Of a stretch of 64,000 nt of DNA, positions 41,301 to 51,451 are shown in pieces. The notes under the pieces were generated by a model. That model was given only the letters and a program-made list of their open reading frames with translations, was not told where the DNA came from and made no database searches. A program made the translations under genes and the position numbers. The stretch lies in contig NC_041016.1 of NCBI RefSeq assembly GCF_004193775.1, positions 34,747,640 to 34,811,639 of the forward strand, given 5' to 3'. The first letter of the stretch is position 1. Each line of letters begins with the position of its first letter. The DNA is from Glycine soja (taxonomy: Eukaryota; Streptophyta; Magnoliopsida; Fabales; Fabaceae).

Positions 41301-41403
41301 GTGATTTGAGGAAGGCCACCATCCTTGCTTTCCAGTATTCATAGTTGGTTCCATCCAGAATTGGTGGTCTGTTCACTGGTCCTCCTTCTTTCTCCATGTT
41401 CAT
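38386..41403 (-). CDS. gag-pol: Sirevirus gag, protease and integrase
   Basis: A 1005-residue frame starting MNMEKEGGPVNRPPILDGTNY. Gag occupies about residues 1-250. A zinc knuckle CHGCEGYGHIKAEC lies near 300; a coiled coil follows at about 370-450; a second knuckle-like CHYCGKYGHIKPFC near 505 is typical of Sireviruses. The protease active site WYLDSGCSRHMTG is near 562. The pre-integrase motif (IWHQRFGHLHLRG) and integrase core (LLHMDLMGPMQ, VVVDDFSRFTWV, IRSDHGREFENS) follow. It ends at TAA (38386-38388) after ADTAKSA; the same frame stays open into reverse transcriptase, so the stop looks like a single substitution in this copy. Confidence 0.9.
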   Translation of the reverse strand: MNMEKEGGPVNRPPILDGTNYEYWKARMVAFLKSLDSRTWKAVIKGWEHPKMLDTEGKPTDGLKPEEDWTKEEDELALGNSKALNALFNGVDKNIFRLINTCTVAKDAWEILKTTHEGTSKVKMSRLQLLATKFENLKMKEEECIHDFHMNILEIANACTALGERMTDEKLVRKILRSLPKRFDMKVTAIEEAQDICNMRVDELIGSLQTFELGLSDRTEKKSKNLAFVSNDEGEEDEYDLDTDEGLTNAVVLLGKQFNKVLNRMDRRQKPHVRNIPFDIRKGSEYQKKSDEKPSHSKGIQCHGCEGYGHIKAECPTHLKKQRKGLSVCRSDDTESEQESDSDRDVNALTGRFESAEDSSDIDSEITFDELAISYRELCIKSEKILQQEAQLKKVIANLEAEKEAHEEEISELKGEIGFLNSKLENMTKSIKMLNKGSDMLDEVLQLGKNVGNQRGLGFNHKSAGRITMTEFVPAKNSTGATMSQHRSRHHGTKQKRSKRKKWRCHYCGKYGHIKPFCYHLHGHPHHGTQSSSSRRKMMWVPKHKIVSLVVHTSLRASAKEDWYLDSGCSRHMTGVKEFLVNIEPCSTSYVTFGDGSKGKITGMGKLVHDGLPSLNKVLLVKGLTANLISISQLCDEGFNVNFTKSECLVTNEKSEVLMKGSRSKDNCYLWTPQETSYSSICLSSKEDEVKIWHQRFGHLHLRGMKKIIDKGAVRGIPNLKIEEGRICGECQIGKQVKMSHQKLQHQTTSRVLELLHMDLMGPMQVESLGGKRYAYVVVDDFSRFTWVNFIREKSDTFEVFKELSLRLQREKDCVIKRIRSDHGREFENSKFTEFCTSEGITHEFSAAITPQQNGIVERKNRTLQEAARVMLHAKELPYNLWAEAMNTACYIHNRVTLRRGTPTTLYEIWKGRKPTVKHFHIFGSPCYILADREQRRKVDPKSDAGIFLGYSTNSRAYRVLNSRTRTVMESINVVVDDLTQVRKKDVEEDVRTSGDNVADTAKSA

Positions 41404-41447
41404 CAGAATTTATCTCCCTAGATCTCACTCAGTGATTTAGAGTGCCC

Positions 41448-41459
41448 GCTCTGATACCA
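41448..41459 (-). promoter_or_regulatory. Sirevirus primer-binding site
   Basis: Reads TGGTATCAGAGC on the minus strand, complementary to the 3' end of initiator tRNA-Met, two bases inside the 5' LTR. A second, partial ggtatcaga lies within the LTR end itself. Confidence 0.88.
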
Positions 41460-41461
41460 AT

Positions 41462-42461
41462 TGAAATTCTGATACCAATGACAGATGTCGTACCGGATGT
41501 CACGACATCACGCTTCAGAACATGCAGATGATGTTTGACAGTATGAACAGATTAAACAAGTAAATAACACAAGAAAATTGTTAACCCAGTTCGGTGCAAC
41601 GTCACCTACATCTGGGGGCTACCAAGCCAGGGAGGAAATCCACTAAAATAGTGTTAGTTTGAAGATCTAACAGCCACTGTTTACAACCTTCTCACCTAAC
41701 CACTACCCGTGCAACCTCTACCTAAGAGCCACTCTTAGATATGAGAACCCCTCTCACTCCCTCTCAATCACTCTCCCGTGTTTACAAATAAATCAAAGAC
41801 ACACCAGAGATTGCTCTCTGAACAAAAGAGATCAACTCTACACACTCAGGTCCAACACTTGATGTTAGGGTAACATCAAGGTGGCTCACAAAACACTCAA
41901 GTCCCAAAACTCACAAAATAACTCTTCAATCCCGGACTTGGTCGAAAACTCGTGCAGCCTTCATGTTTATATAGCAGTGTGCGTATCTGGGCTGCAACAA
42001 CTTGCGCTGGATAAGATCTATCATTCTCCTGAAAAATCTGCACTTAAAGATCTAAAAGATAAAGTTTGATCTTTTAGTTTTTATCTTTAATCTCTAATCC
42101 CTGAACGAACTATTCAAGTTTGTAATTCGAACTTTAATTATCTTTTAATTCGTTCCTAAAGATAGATCGTCTAATCTGTTGCTAACTGCACAATAATCTG
42201 TTAAAGATATAACAGATTTATGTGTCCAGTATTTTCGGGCAGGATGTCCTGGACATTGTATCCGACATCGTGGATCCTGCAGCTTCAATTCTTCATTTGA
42301 CATTTTATCTTGCCTTGTGCATTGTGGAGCCCAATCTGATTCCTTGACATAACGTTGGACATCATGTGCAGCAACTCCAGCTTTCCTTCATTGTCTAAGT
42401 GCTTATGTTTTAACAAAATTTTAGCCAATCTTTTAAAACTCAGTAGAGCTAAGCACTAACA
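41462..42461 (-). repeat. 5' LTR of the Sirevirus
   Basis: 1000 bp, matching the 3' LTR at all but one position that I can see. Target duplication GTCGA follows at 42462-42466. Confidence 0.93.
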
Positions 42462-42701
42462 GTCGATGCAGAATCTCCAACTGTTTTGCACCCGAGTAGG
42501 AATCAACTCCTCCTTTTCATTTTTTATCACGGTGAGACCGGTTTTCTTCGGGACTACCTGGACGGGACTCACCCATTGGTTGTCGGAGATAGGATAAATG
42601 ATTCCAGCTTACAAAAGCTTGGTTACCTCCTTCTTCACTACATCAAGAATCACCGGGTTGAGTCTTCTCTGTGGCTGTCTTACTGGTTTAGCCTCATCTT
42701 C
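42462..42701 (-). pseudogene. pol: Element B reverse transcriptase, N-terminal piece
   Basis: Minus-strand sequence between protease and the Sirevirus encodes the start of the polymerase, including RRLNPVILDVVKKEVTKLL, then PTRVQNSWRFCI right at the Sirevirus junction. At least two stops occur (near 42702 and near 42612), the second where Gln would fit. Confidence 0.75.
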
Positions 42702-43862
42702 TTAATTTATCTGATGCATACATGTGGATGGGCTAATACTAGGAATGTGTACCAGGGTCCAGCCTATAGCCTTCATATGCTTCTTGAGAACTGATAACAG
42801 CTTCTCCTCTTGCTCATCAGCAAGGGAGGCAGATATAATTACTAGAAAACTTTTGATATCATCCAAGTAAGCATATTTTAAATTTGATGGCAGAGGCTTC
42901 AATTCTGGTGTGGGCGGATGGATAGTGGTAGAAAGAGATGGTTTCTTAGCCTGTACCTCATAAAGAAAGTCAGAGGTATGTGTACTTCCTGAAACATGGT
43001 TAGTTCTATCTGACTCTAGAAACTCAATCTCAAGAGGTAAAACATCACCAGACATGTAATCAATATAAATTTCAGATTCACTCTTAGCATCAAATTCAGA
43101 CATATGATCAAGTACAAATTCAGATTCAATGCATGAAGAGTGATAGACATGCAAATTAGAATGAAGATCAGTTATGTAGTCATCAACAATATGGTCAATT
43201 ATTTCAGCACGAAATATAGAAAGATCTTCAGATGGGTGTTTCATAGCATCAAGAATATTAAAATGAGTAGTTATATCACCAAAATCCATAGATAGTGTGC
43301 CTGCATATACATCTATCTTAGTTCTAGCAGTTTTCATAAAAGGTATGCCTAGAATGATGGGAACTGATCCTTTAGAAAATCCCTCCTCCATATTCAAAAT
43401 ATAAAAATCAACAGGGAAAATCAGTTCACCAACTCTAACTAAGACATCCTTTATGAAACTAGCAGGATAGGCAACACTTCTATTAGCTAAATGAATTACC
43501 ACATCAGTTGACTGCAAAGGACCAAGAGATAGAGAATTAAAAATAGACAGAGGCATAACAATAACAGAAGCTCCTAAATCTAGCATGGCATTGTCAAACT
43601 TACTGTTCCCTATAATACAAGGTATGCTGAATGTACCTGGATGTTTACATTTTTCAGGGATTTGGGGAACAGATTTACCAATCAATGCGGAGACATTTCT
43701 GCCCATACTAATTCTTTCACTTCCTTTAAGCTTCCGCTTATTAGTGCACAACTCCTTCAAGAATTTAGCATATCTTGGAATTTTCTTTATTGCATCCAGG
43801 AGAGGTATGTTTACCTCTACTTTTCTAAATGTTTCCAAGATCTCCTTCTCTGCCTCTTCCAT
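42702..43862 (-). pseudogene. pro: Element B protease region
   Basis: A 386-residue frame holding a retropepsin-like domain: FDNAMLDLGASVIVMPLSIF has the Asp-Leu-Gly-Ala active site usual in Athila-type elements, followed by VPIILGIPFMKTARTKIDV. The upstream gag is in another frame; the shift falls at the T-run 43861-43870 (A-run on the coding strand). The C-terminal part (about 220-350) is a variable linker before reverse transcriptase. Confidence 0.8.
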
Positions 43863-45628
43863 TTTTTTTTGGAAATTGCTCTTGGAAGGAATGGAAGAGG
43901 GATATGCTGCTTCTGTAAATTAGAATTACCAGTGGAAGATTCACCTACATAGAAATTGTTAGGTAACTTACTCTTTAAATTTTTGTCATCAGCTTTTTTT
44001 GGAGTAGAGTGAAGTTGGGCAGGTTCATTTGCAGATGAGGAGGATGTTGCTGGTTGAGGTCCTTGACACTGCTTTCCTAACCTCAATGTAATGACACTCA
44101 CATTTTTGGGATTCTGGACAGATTGAGAAGGTAATCTGTCAGAATTCTGGGACTGTTGTTGATTTAACTGTGTAGCCAATTGTCCTATCTGATTAGTTAA
44201 GCTCTGAATGGAGGCTCTGGTTTCTTGTTGAAACTGCATGTTTTGCATAGTCATTTGCCTCACAAGTTCTTCAAGGGAAGGTTGCGGAGGGGCCTCAACT
44301 GTTTACTGTTTCTGGGGTTGTTGCTGTTGTTGTTGTTGCTGCTAGATTGGTGGAGGAACGTATGGTCTGCTTGGGCCAACAACATTCTGGAAATAAGGCT
44401 ATTGTTGTTGCTGCTATTGTGAAGGACTCAACCATCTAAGGTTGGGATGATTCCTCCACCCGGGATTGTACCTGTTGCTGGAGAGGTCATAATTGTTCTG
44501 TTGTGGCTGATTTTGCTGCTGAGGTTGAGGAGGTCTATTGTAGATGTTTGCATCATAAGCCTTAGGTTGTTCAATTGCTTCAGATTGTTGCACAGAAGGG
44601 CAAAGGTTTGTGTGGTGGTCGGCAGAGGAGCATAAACCACAGAGTCTGGCGACAGGTGCAGATTTTTTATTCATGGCCAGTTGGGTTACCAGGTTAACCA
44701 AGGCATCTAGTTTACCTTCAAGCTTCTTAGTCTAACCTAATGAAGATGAATTCGTGGCTACTTTATGCACTCCTCTAATGACAATAGCATCACTTCTGAC
44801 ACTAAATTGCTGGGAGTTTGAATCCATCTTCTCAATTAAATTTCTGGCTTCAGCAGGAATCATGTCTCCAAGGGCTCCACCACTGGCAGCATCTATCATA
44901 CTTCTCTCCATGTTACTGAGTCCTTCATAAAAATATTGGAGAAGAAGCTGCTCAGAAATCTGGTGGTGAGGGCAACTGGCACATAATTTCTTGAATCTCT
45001 CCCAGTATTCATATAAGCTCTCTCCACTGAGTTGCTTAATTCCTGAAATATCTTTTCTGATGGTCGTGGTCCTAGAAGCAGAGAATTTTTTTTCTAAGAA
45101 TACTCTCCTAAGGTCATCCCAGCTCGTGATGGACCTTGGAGCAAGGTAATATAGCCAGTCCTTTGCCACTCCCTCTAAAGAATGAGGAAAAGCCTTTAGA
45201 AATATGTGATCCTCTTGGACATCTGGGGGTTTCATGGTGGAGCAGACAATATGGAATTCTTTCAGATGTTTGTGTGGGTCTTCACCTGCAAGGCCATGAA
45301 ACGTTGGAAGCAAATGAATTAGTCCAGTTTTAAGAACATATGGGACATCCTCATCTGGGTATTGGATGCACAAGCTTTCGTAGGTGAAATTAGGTGCAGC
45401 CATTTCCCTTAGAGTCCTCTCACGGGGTGGAGGTTGTGCCATGTTCTCAGAATGTTCAAAATCAGAATGTTCAAAATTATAATGCTCTAAATCTGGATGC
45501 TCAAAATCATCAATAACAGAATGCTTAGGATGCTCAAAAGGTACAAGATGATGGCTAACTAATTTATGAAATGTCCTATCTATCTCAAGATCAAAGGGTT
45601 GTAAGTCAGATGGATTGCCTCTAGTCAT
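43817..45628 (-). pseudogene. gag: Element B gag with multiple stops
   Basis: Three in-frame pieces: 45628-44732, 44701-44414 and 44263-43817. The gag domain includes FKAFPHSLEGVAKDWLYYL, RRVFLEKKF and SGESLYEYWERFKKLCASCP. A zinc-knuckle-like CGLCSSADHHTNLC is in the second piece. Gln-rich linkers follow. Stops fall mostly within Gln tracts as TAG or TAA where CAG or CAA would fit. The N-terminus has repeated (F/Y)EHxDFEH motifs. It is inactive as it stands. Confidence 0.85.
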
Positions 45629-46460
45629 ACACTATATTCAGCATGCACAACTAGTTGCCTTCTTGTGCAAGTAACAGTGTAGGTTTGAACTACAACTACC
45701 CTCAAATGATATCCAAATGACTTGAAATTTTGTGAGCAACACCCTAAAATCATGAAAAGGTGGCACAAAAGTTTTCAAACAAAAATTCAAAGTCTAACTA
45801 TGGAAACTACCTAAGGAAAGTTTAGAAAAATAAAACAATAAAACTTGAAAAAAAAACTAGGAAACAGGTGATTTTGGATAGCTAGAGACTTCAGCCGGCC
45901 AAAGGCCAGCTTCCACGATATGGGAAATTTTTATCTACCCCAAATACATATATAATAATAGTCATTCTGATACCCGAAGCAAAAGTTATGGCCGTTTGAA
46001 ATTTTGACAAAAATCAAATTCACTACTTTTTTGGAACTTTCAAATCTGACAAAACTAAGGGCTCCAGCTATTTTTCCCACAAAATATGGATCAAAAGAAC
46101 CTACCACACCAAAATTCAGCCAAAAATAACAACCCTAACTATCAAAACAAAAATCGCCTATTAAATTGTCAGCAGCAGTCACTAATTCAGTCGCTAAGGG
46201 ATTTGCACTATTACTCGGTTTTCCAGATCAGCAAAAGTGATCGCTAAATCCGTCACAAAGCACTATTCATAGCAAAACACAAAAACTGAAACAGGGGAAG
46301 CGCTGAACAGAAAAACTAAAGCAAAACACCACACTAAACAAAATAACAAGACAATAAACGACACTAAACGACACTAAACAACACTAACACAACACGAAAA
46401 CTTAAAACAACTAATCATAAAACACGAATCATTAGCTATTATGAACCTTTGGACACTGCT
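45629..46460 (-). other. Element B 5' leader
   Basis: Untranslated region between primer site and gag. AT-rich, with no ORF of note. A run of aacactaaa-type repeats lies near 46325-46400. Confidence 0.6.
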
Positions 46461-46477
46461 CCCTGGCAACGGCGCCA
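46461..46477 (-). promoter_or_regulatory. Element B primer-binding site
   Basis: Minus strand reads TGGCGCCGTTGCCAGGG, four bases inside the 5' LTR. This is the common site of Athila-related elements, attributed to tRNA-Asp. Confidence 0.8.
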
Positions 46478-46481
46478 AATT

Positions 46482-47603
46482 TTATCGAGGCCGTACCCGA
46501 ATCTAATAAACATTAAAATGCAGTAACTAGGAAGTGATCCTAGGTCGTTCGCAACGAGCAATGATAAACCAAATGTTCACAACAGATAGTAGGAAAATAG
46601 TAACGAATTCGGGGGGGGGGGGTTGTTTGCTTTTGTAAATTAAATAGCGAATAGATGTGAATTAGAAAATATCAGAATTAAAACACGTTGCTTCCCCTTG
46701 ATTCACAAGCAAGTCTCTTATCCTAGGTTACGAGAGTTTATCCTTTATCAGTTCAACTACTTAATCCAACCCTAAATTAAATTACTAAGCGAAATTTAAC
46801 ATAAGGCATTCATTATGTGATTAAGAAACACATACACCAATTAATCATAAACGATCATTAAGCATGAATGTTAATTAAGTGCAGAGACAATTAATCAAGC
46901 ACTAAGCATGCATGAATTAATAGCAACAAATTCAGAGTAATTAATGAAGAGGAAAAACTGATCAGAATTTAATAGTAATAATAGAACCTCAAAGAGAAGT
47001 GTGCTTGATCCTCAAGAGAAAACAACGCTGGAGACTTAGCCTTCCATTAATCAATAGAGAACGAAATTTTATCGTTAAAACGAAAAGTAACAACTGAAAT
47101 TGCAAAACGAAAAAGTGTCTAAAAGAAGAAGAGAAGCCTAAAACTCAAAACGAAAGAAGAGAGAGCCTAAACTAGAACCTTGGTGCTGTTATATAGTTTT
47201 CAGCCCCAAAGCTTACAAATATGTTTTAAGTCCAAGCCCATAAATAAAATAAAATCTAGACAAGATAAGATAAGATAAAATAAAATCTAGATGAAATAAA
47301 ATCTAAATAAGATAAGATAAGATCTAGATGAAATAATATCTTGATTAGATAAAATCTAGATAAGATAAGATTTGATCTAGATAAGATAAGATTTGATAAA
47401 ATTGTCTGCCCTCTTCAAGTCCAAGCCCAATTCTGGATTCAAGTCCAATTGCTTATAATTCTTCTGAAATTAAATTAAAAACACAAAATTAGTCCAATAG
47501 GCCCAAATGATAAAACTGCATAATTAATTTGACAATTAAGACTAATAAGTAATTAAAATGGTGCAAAAAGGGTTAAGAAATAGGAGAAAATAATGGCACA
47601 TCA
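46482..47603 (-). repeat. 5' LTR of element B
   Basis: 1,122 bp; aligns over its length with 27985-29121. The boundary base pair near the primer site has changed (CGATAA instead of CGATCA on the minus strand). Confidence 0.88.
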
Positions 47604-48839
47604 ATAATCATCATGGATCAATAGGGCTTTCTAAGATCAGACTTTGTAGGAAATTGGTTTTGGTTGCTTTGGCCTTTCCCCTTCTTTTCCCTCTTCTCCT
47701 TTTTGTGTTTGGTGTGGAATAGGAGAGCAGACACAAAGATTTGGTTAGTAACTTAAATGGGCGATCATTTCACACCCCCCATGTCTTAACCAAGTTACTA
47801 TTGCTCTTCTCTTTTTTTTTTCCTTTCGACAATTCTGCACATTGTTCAGACATTGTCTGGTCCAAAGGACTTGTTTTTCTTTTGTATTTTCCCTTGCTCT
47901 TCTTCTATCTTGATTGATTGATTTTTTCTCTTTCTTTTTTTCTTTCTTTTCTTTTGCTTTCTTTCTGTGCTGTTTTTGTTCTTTGTGTTTTTCTTTGCTT
48001 TTTGTTTTGACGAACGCCATTAACCAAAGATAATAGAAGCTTCACTTGGAAGACCCCCGTGCTCTCTCATCCTAGGGTAAGGTTGGAAACTTCCATCCTA
48101 GGTCAAGGTTCTGGCAAAAAGTTGATGTTTGGCTCAAAAGGCCTACAAATGGCAGAACATAATGTATATTGGGACATCTGTTTGGCTAATGGCTTAGAAA
48201 GAAGGGAGTGCCCAGATCATTTCCATGAAACACATATTATGATAATTAGAAATTCATGCAAAATCAATCATAGCACATATCCATGCAGACACTCAAATAT
48301 AAGGCTTTGTGGCCATGTAAACACTAAGACTTAGGGTTTGTTTCCGCATTCAGGTCAAACCAGTGTTTCAATGATTTCTCTTTTATCAAGTCATACAAAA
48401 CATCTAAGTCCATCTTGGCATTTGGGAAAGTCTTTCGTTGTTTTCACCCTCTAGGTGCACATTTCTTTTTTTTAAAAAAAAACCTTTCGTGTTTTGATCC
48501 GTGAATTTTCCAAAGAAAATTAGCGATTATTTCTTTTTAAAAGCATGTTAGTTTTTTATAACAAGTTTGAATCCTAGGAAAAGTTATAACCCGAGACTGC
48601 ACTTATCAAAGGGACAAAGGGCGCGGGAAAGAAAAGAAACCATTCATAAAATCCTTTTTGTTTAGTTTTTCTTGTTTCAAACAAACCATCACAATGAAAT
48701 AGCATGACAACATACTAGAAGCAATAAAATAAAGAAAAGTTCCATCACAATGAAATAACAAACAAAATACTGAAAGCGATAAATAAAATAAAGATGAGTT
48801 CACAGTTTTAAGAGATCCTGGTCAAGCGGCTCAATATCC
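47604..48839. other. Retroelement debris, no gene recognised
   Basis: CT-rich and AT-rich sequence. The Lys-rich minus-strand frame at 47745-48020 is a translated low-complexity CT tract. A purine/pyrimidine run at 47810-48000 and an A-tract near 48473 are the only structures. This is plausibly the 3' part of element D, into which B inserted. Confidence 0.4.
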
Positions 48840-49270
48840 TCAAGGGAAGAAGTCTATCACATCGGCCATGTCATCGTCTTTCTGAGCTTCACCTTCATCT
48901 CCTAGGACCTCTGTGGGCCCTGCCCCTGCCTGAAAACTGGGCTTGTCTCCAGGCCATGCAATTATGGCCCTGAACAGCTCAAGAGTAGGCCATGTGTAAG
49001 GACTAGGGTCTTGGTGCTGCTGATGCAGGGTATACTGGTAAAAGCTCTCATTCAACTGCACCTGACCCCTATGGTTGGCCGCCTGCTGGTCAGCCAAATG
49101 CTGCATGTAGAGCTTCATCCTCTACATGTGAGCCGAGATGGTGGTTGCTGTAGAGGTGACAGTGGTGCGTCTGTGGCCAGCTGCTGCTGCTGCTGGTCCT
49201 GCCCCAACTGTTGTGCCTGCCTTGGCATGTAGTACTTCTTAATGAATGACCTGGGTCAGGATAACATAGA
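48840..49270 (-). pseudogene. Fragment of a retroelement ORF with Gln-rich C-terminus
   Basis: Minus-strand frame reading MKLYMQHLADQQAANHRGQ, a Gln-rich segment, then IIAWPGDKPSFQAGAG and an acidic end. This resembles the C-terminus of Athila-type ORF1/plant transposon-domain proteins from memory. The same frame extends upstream past a TAG (at about 49125, where Gln would fit) with a Gln-rich stretch near 49200. No complete domain remains. Identification is tentative. Confidence 0.35.
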
Positions 49271-49975
49271 CCAGCTGGCATTTTGGCAGTGGGAGATCAT
49301 AATTATGATTGCTGGCAAGGATGTTGCTGTGGAAAAGTGTTATCTAGATCTGTGTCATCAGGATATAATTCAAGAAAATGAACAAGTATGACACATGAAA
49401 TTAAAGAGCAAAGTTAGAGATACTAGACTGCCTCCTAGGAGTGCTTCTTTAACGTCTTTAGTTGGATGCTGGGTGGTGATTGATCTGATCATAGGCCTAG
49501 CACCTGCCCTATGCTTTGACACAAAAAGTGTTATCATGCAAATGTGAAACAATACTACAAGATGCTTGTATTACCTTTCACTTGCCCCTAATGCTTACCC
49601 AAGTCGGTGTGGTGTTGACCATCACCCAAAATGACTCTTTCTTCATTTTCCGATTTGAAGGGTCCCTTGATGATAAGATGCAGATGCATATATGCTTATG
49701 ATCGAACATTAAATGTAATAATTAAATAGGAGTTATCGCGTTCAATTTTACTTAAATGCTTATGGCACCCCTACTGAACGAGTCGAATGGCTCCGAGAAT
49801 GTACGTTCTTAAAGACAATAAAAATGTAAAGGACACAACACTGGAGGAAGAGATGCAAATCATTAATCCATATTTATTAATGTTGCAATTATGGTTTACG
49901 AAAAATTCAAGACTTGGAGATTCAAATGAGTCCTTGAGGACAGCCAAATGTTGAGCCTTCGAATTGCCCCAAGCG
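49271..49975. other. No gene recognised
   Basis: Probably the 3' untranslated part of element D on the minus strand. Only short spurious frames. No LTR end could be defined. Confidence 0.4.
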
Positions 49976-51245
49976 TTATGCGTAATACCGCTTGACGATA
50001 TCGGAGTTCACAAGCAAAGGCAGCTCTTTGTCATCCATGTTTGTAAGCAACGATGCTCCTCCTGAGAAAGCCTTCTTCACAATAAATGACCCTTCATAGT
50101 TTGGGGCCCATTTCCCTCTGTGGTCCTTTTGAACCTGCGACACTTTCTTTAAAACAAGATCTCCCTCACTGAACTTGCGTGGGTGCACCCTCTTGTCAAA
50201 AGCATTCTTCACTCTGCTTTGATATAGTCGCCCATGGCTCATGGCGGCCAATCTCTTACCCTCAATAAGATTTAACTGATCAAAGCGTGCTTGGGACCAC
50301 TCTGATTCTTCCAACCCTAACTCCACTAGGATTCTTAAAGCAGGAACCTCTACCTAAAACGGGAGCACAACTTCCATCCCGCACACCATAAAGAAAGGGG
50401 TTGCCCCAGTAGATGTGCATACATAAGTTTGATAACCATGCAATGCAAAGGGGAGCATCTCGTGCCAATTCTTGTATGACATGGTCATCTTCTGAACTAT
50501 TTTCTTGATATTTTTATTGGCAGCCTCAACTGGCCCATTCATCTTTGGCCAATAAGGCATGAAATTATGGTGTTGGATTTTGAAATCATCACACATTTCC
50601 TTCATCATCTTGTTGTTTAGATTAGTGGCATCATCGGTGATGATTTTCCTAGGCAACCGATATCAGCAAATTATCTCTTTCTTGATGAATCTAATCACCA
50701 CATTCCTAGTCATGCTAGCGTATGAAGCTGCTTCGACCCATTTGGTGAAGTAGTCAATGGCGACTAAGATGAAGCGATGTCCATTTGAAACCTTAGGCTC
50801 GATGGCTCTGATCACGTTTATGCCCCACATAGAGAATGACCAAGGTGCTTCCAAGACGTTCAATGGTACATGTGGAGCATTAACATTATCAGCGAAGGCC
50901 TGACACTTATGGCATTTCTTCACATGAACGCAATACCCTTCCAAAGGATCCCTCATGCACCTCTATTAGCATTTGCTCTGCCTCTCTTGCATCCACACAT
51001 CGAAGCAGTACGATGTCATGGTTCCTCTTGTACAAGACATTCCCACTCAGGAAGAAACCAGCTGCCAACCTTCGCAACTTCCTCTTGTCGTTGTTAGAGG
51101 CCTCAGACGGGTATTCCTTGTCTTCGATGTATTGTTTGATATTGAAGTACCAAGGCTTACTTTCCTCCTCTTCTCATTTCTTAGCTTCATTTATTAGTTG
51201 CTCTAAATCAACATCCGGGTCCTCGGTACCACTACTTTCATAGGA
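49976..51245 (-). pseudogene. pol: Element D integrase remnant
   Basis: Begins near 51245 with the linker before integrase (ESYESSGTEDPDVD) then KPWYFNIKQYIEDKEYP. The zinc motif is damaged by a ~20-residue deletion at about 50960. The core has SMWGINVIRAIEP, KIITDDATNLNN and a tail WAPNYEGSFIVKKAFSGGA ending at 49976. Frame changes occur near 50960, 50660 and 50350. Clearly inactive. Confidence 0.78.
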
Positions 51246-51451
51246 CTCATTGTTGGATCTTCGTCAAATCATTTAATCGCAACAAAAATAAATATGTAGA
51301 AGAATGGAAATAGAAAAAAGTGCGAGAGGGAACAAATCAAATGAAAAAGGGTTGTGCATTTATAATTGTGGGAACATTAAAGAAAGTATACCCGACAAAA
51401 CAAGCAAACCCTACAGCCTAGGCCCAGTAATATGGTTGGAACTATTGGATT
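51246..51451 (-). other. Intron-like segment of element D
   Basis: After NSM in the upstream piece the minus strand shows a donor AAT|GTAATCC at about 51455-51450. The segment is AT-rich down to an AG near 51245. Element C has the matching donor AAT|GTAATTA at 62356, which supports this being the conserved Ogre intron. Confidence 0.45.

Larger units (their letters stand above)
33111..42461 (-). mobile_element. Sirevirus-type Ty1/copia retrotransposon nested in element B
   Basis: 9,351 bp with two 1000-bp LTRs, TG...CA, and a perfect target duplication GTCGA (33106-33110 and 42462-42466). On the minus strand: initiator-Met-type primer site, gag-protease-integrase, reverse transcriptase-RNase H, an extra ORF, and a purine tract. 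I see one LTR difference in 1000 bases (C at about 33309 against T at 41660), so it is very young. A single in-frame stop interrupts gag-pol. Confidence 0.93.
27985..47603 (-). mobile_element. Athila-type Ty3/gypsy retrotransposon (element B), with a nested Sirevirus
   Basis: A minus-strand element with LTRs at 27985-29121 (3') and 46482-47603 (5'). Its own length is about 10.3 kb; the other 9.35 kb is the Sirevirus at 33111-42461. The primer site, reading TGGCGCCGTTGCC on the minus strand, is the type used by Athila/Calypso/Diaspora elements. ATAAT occurs on both sides (27979-27983 and 47604-47608), one base off the TG boundary on the left, so the duplication is likely but not exact. Order on the minus strand: gag, protease, reverse transcriptase, RNase H, integrase, and a 1.5-kb non-coding 3' region. 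Several stops and a frameshift make it non-autonomous. By eye the LTRs differ at roughly 30 sites plus indels, near 3%. Confidence 0.88.

Noticed and set aside
47745..48020. Lys-rich minus-strand ORF
   Set aside because: Translated low-complexity CT tract; no conserved motif.
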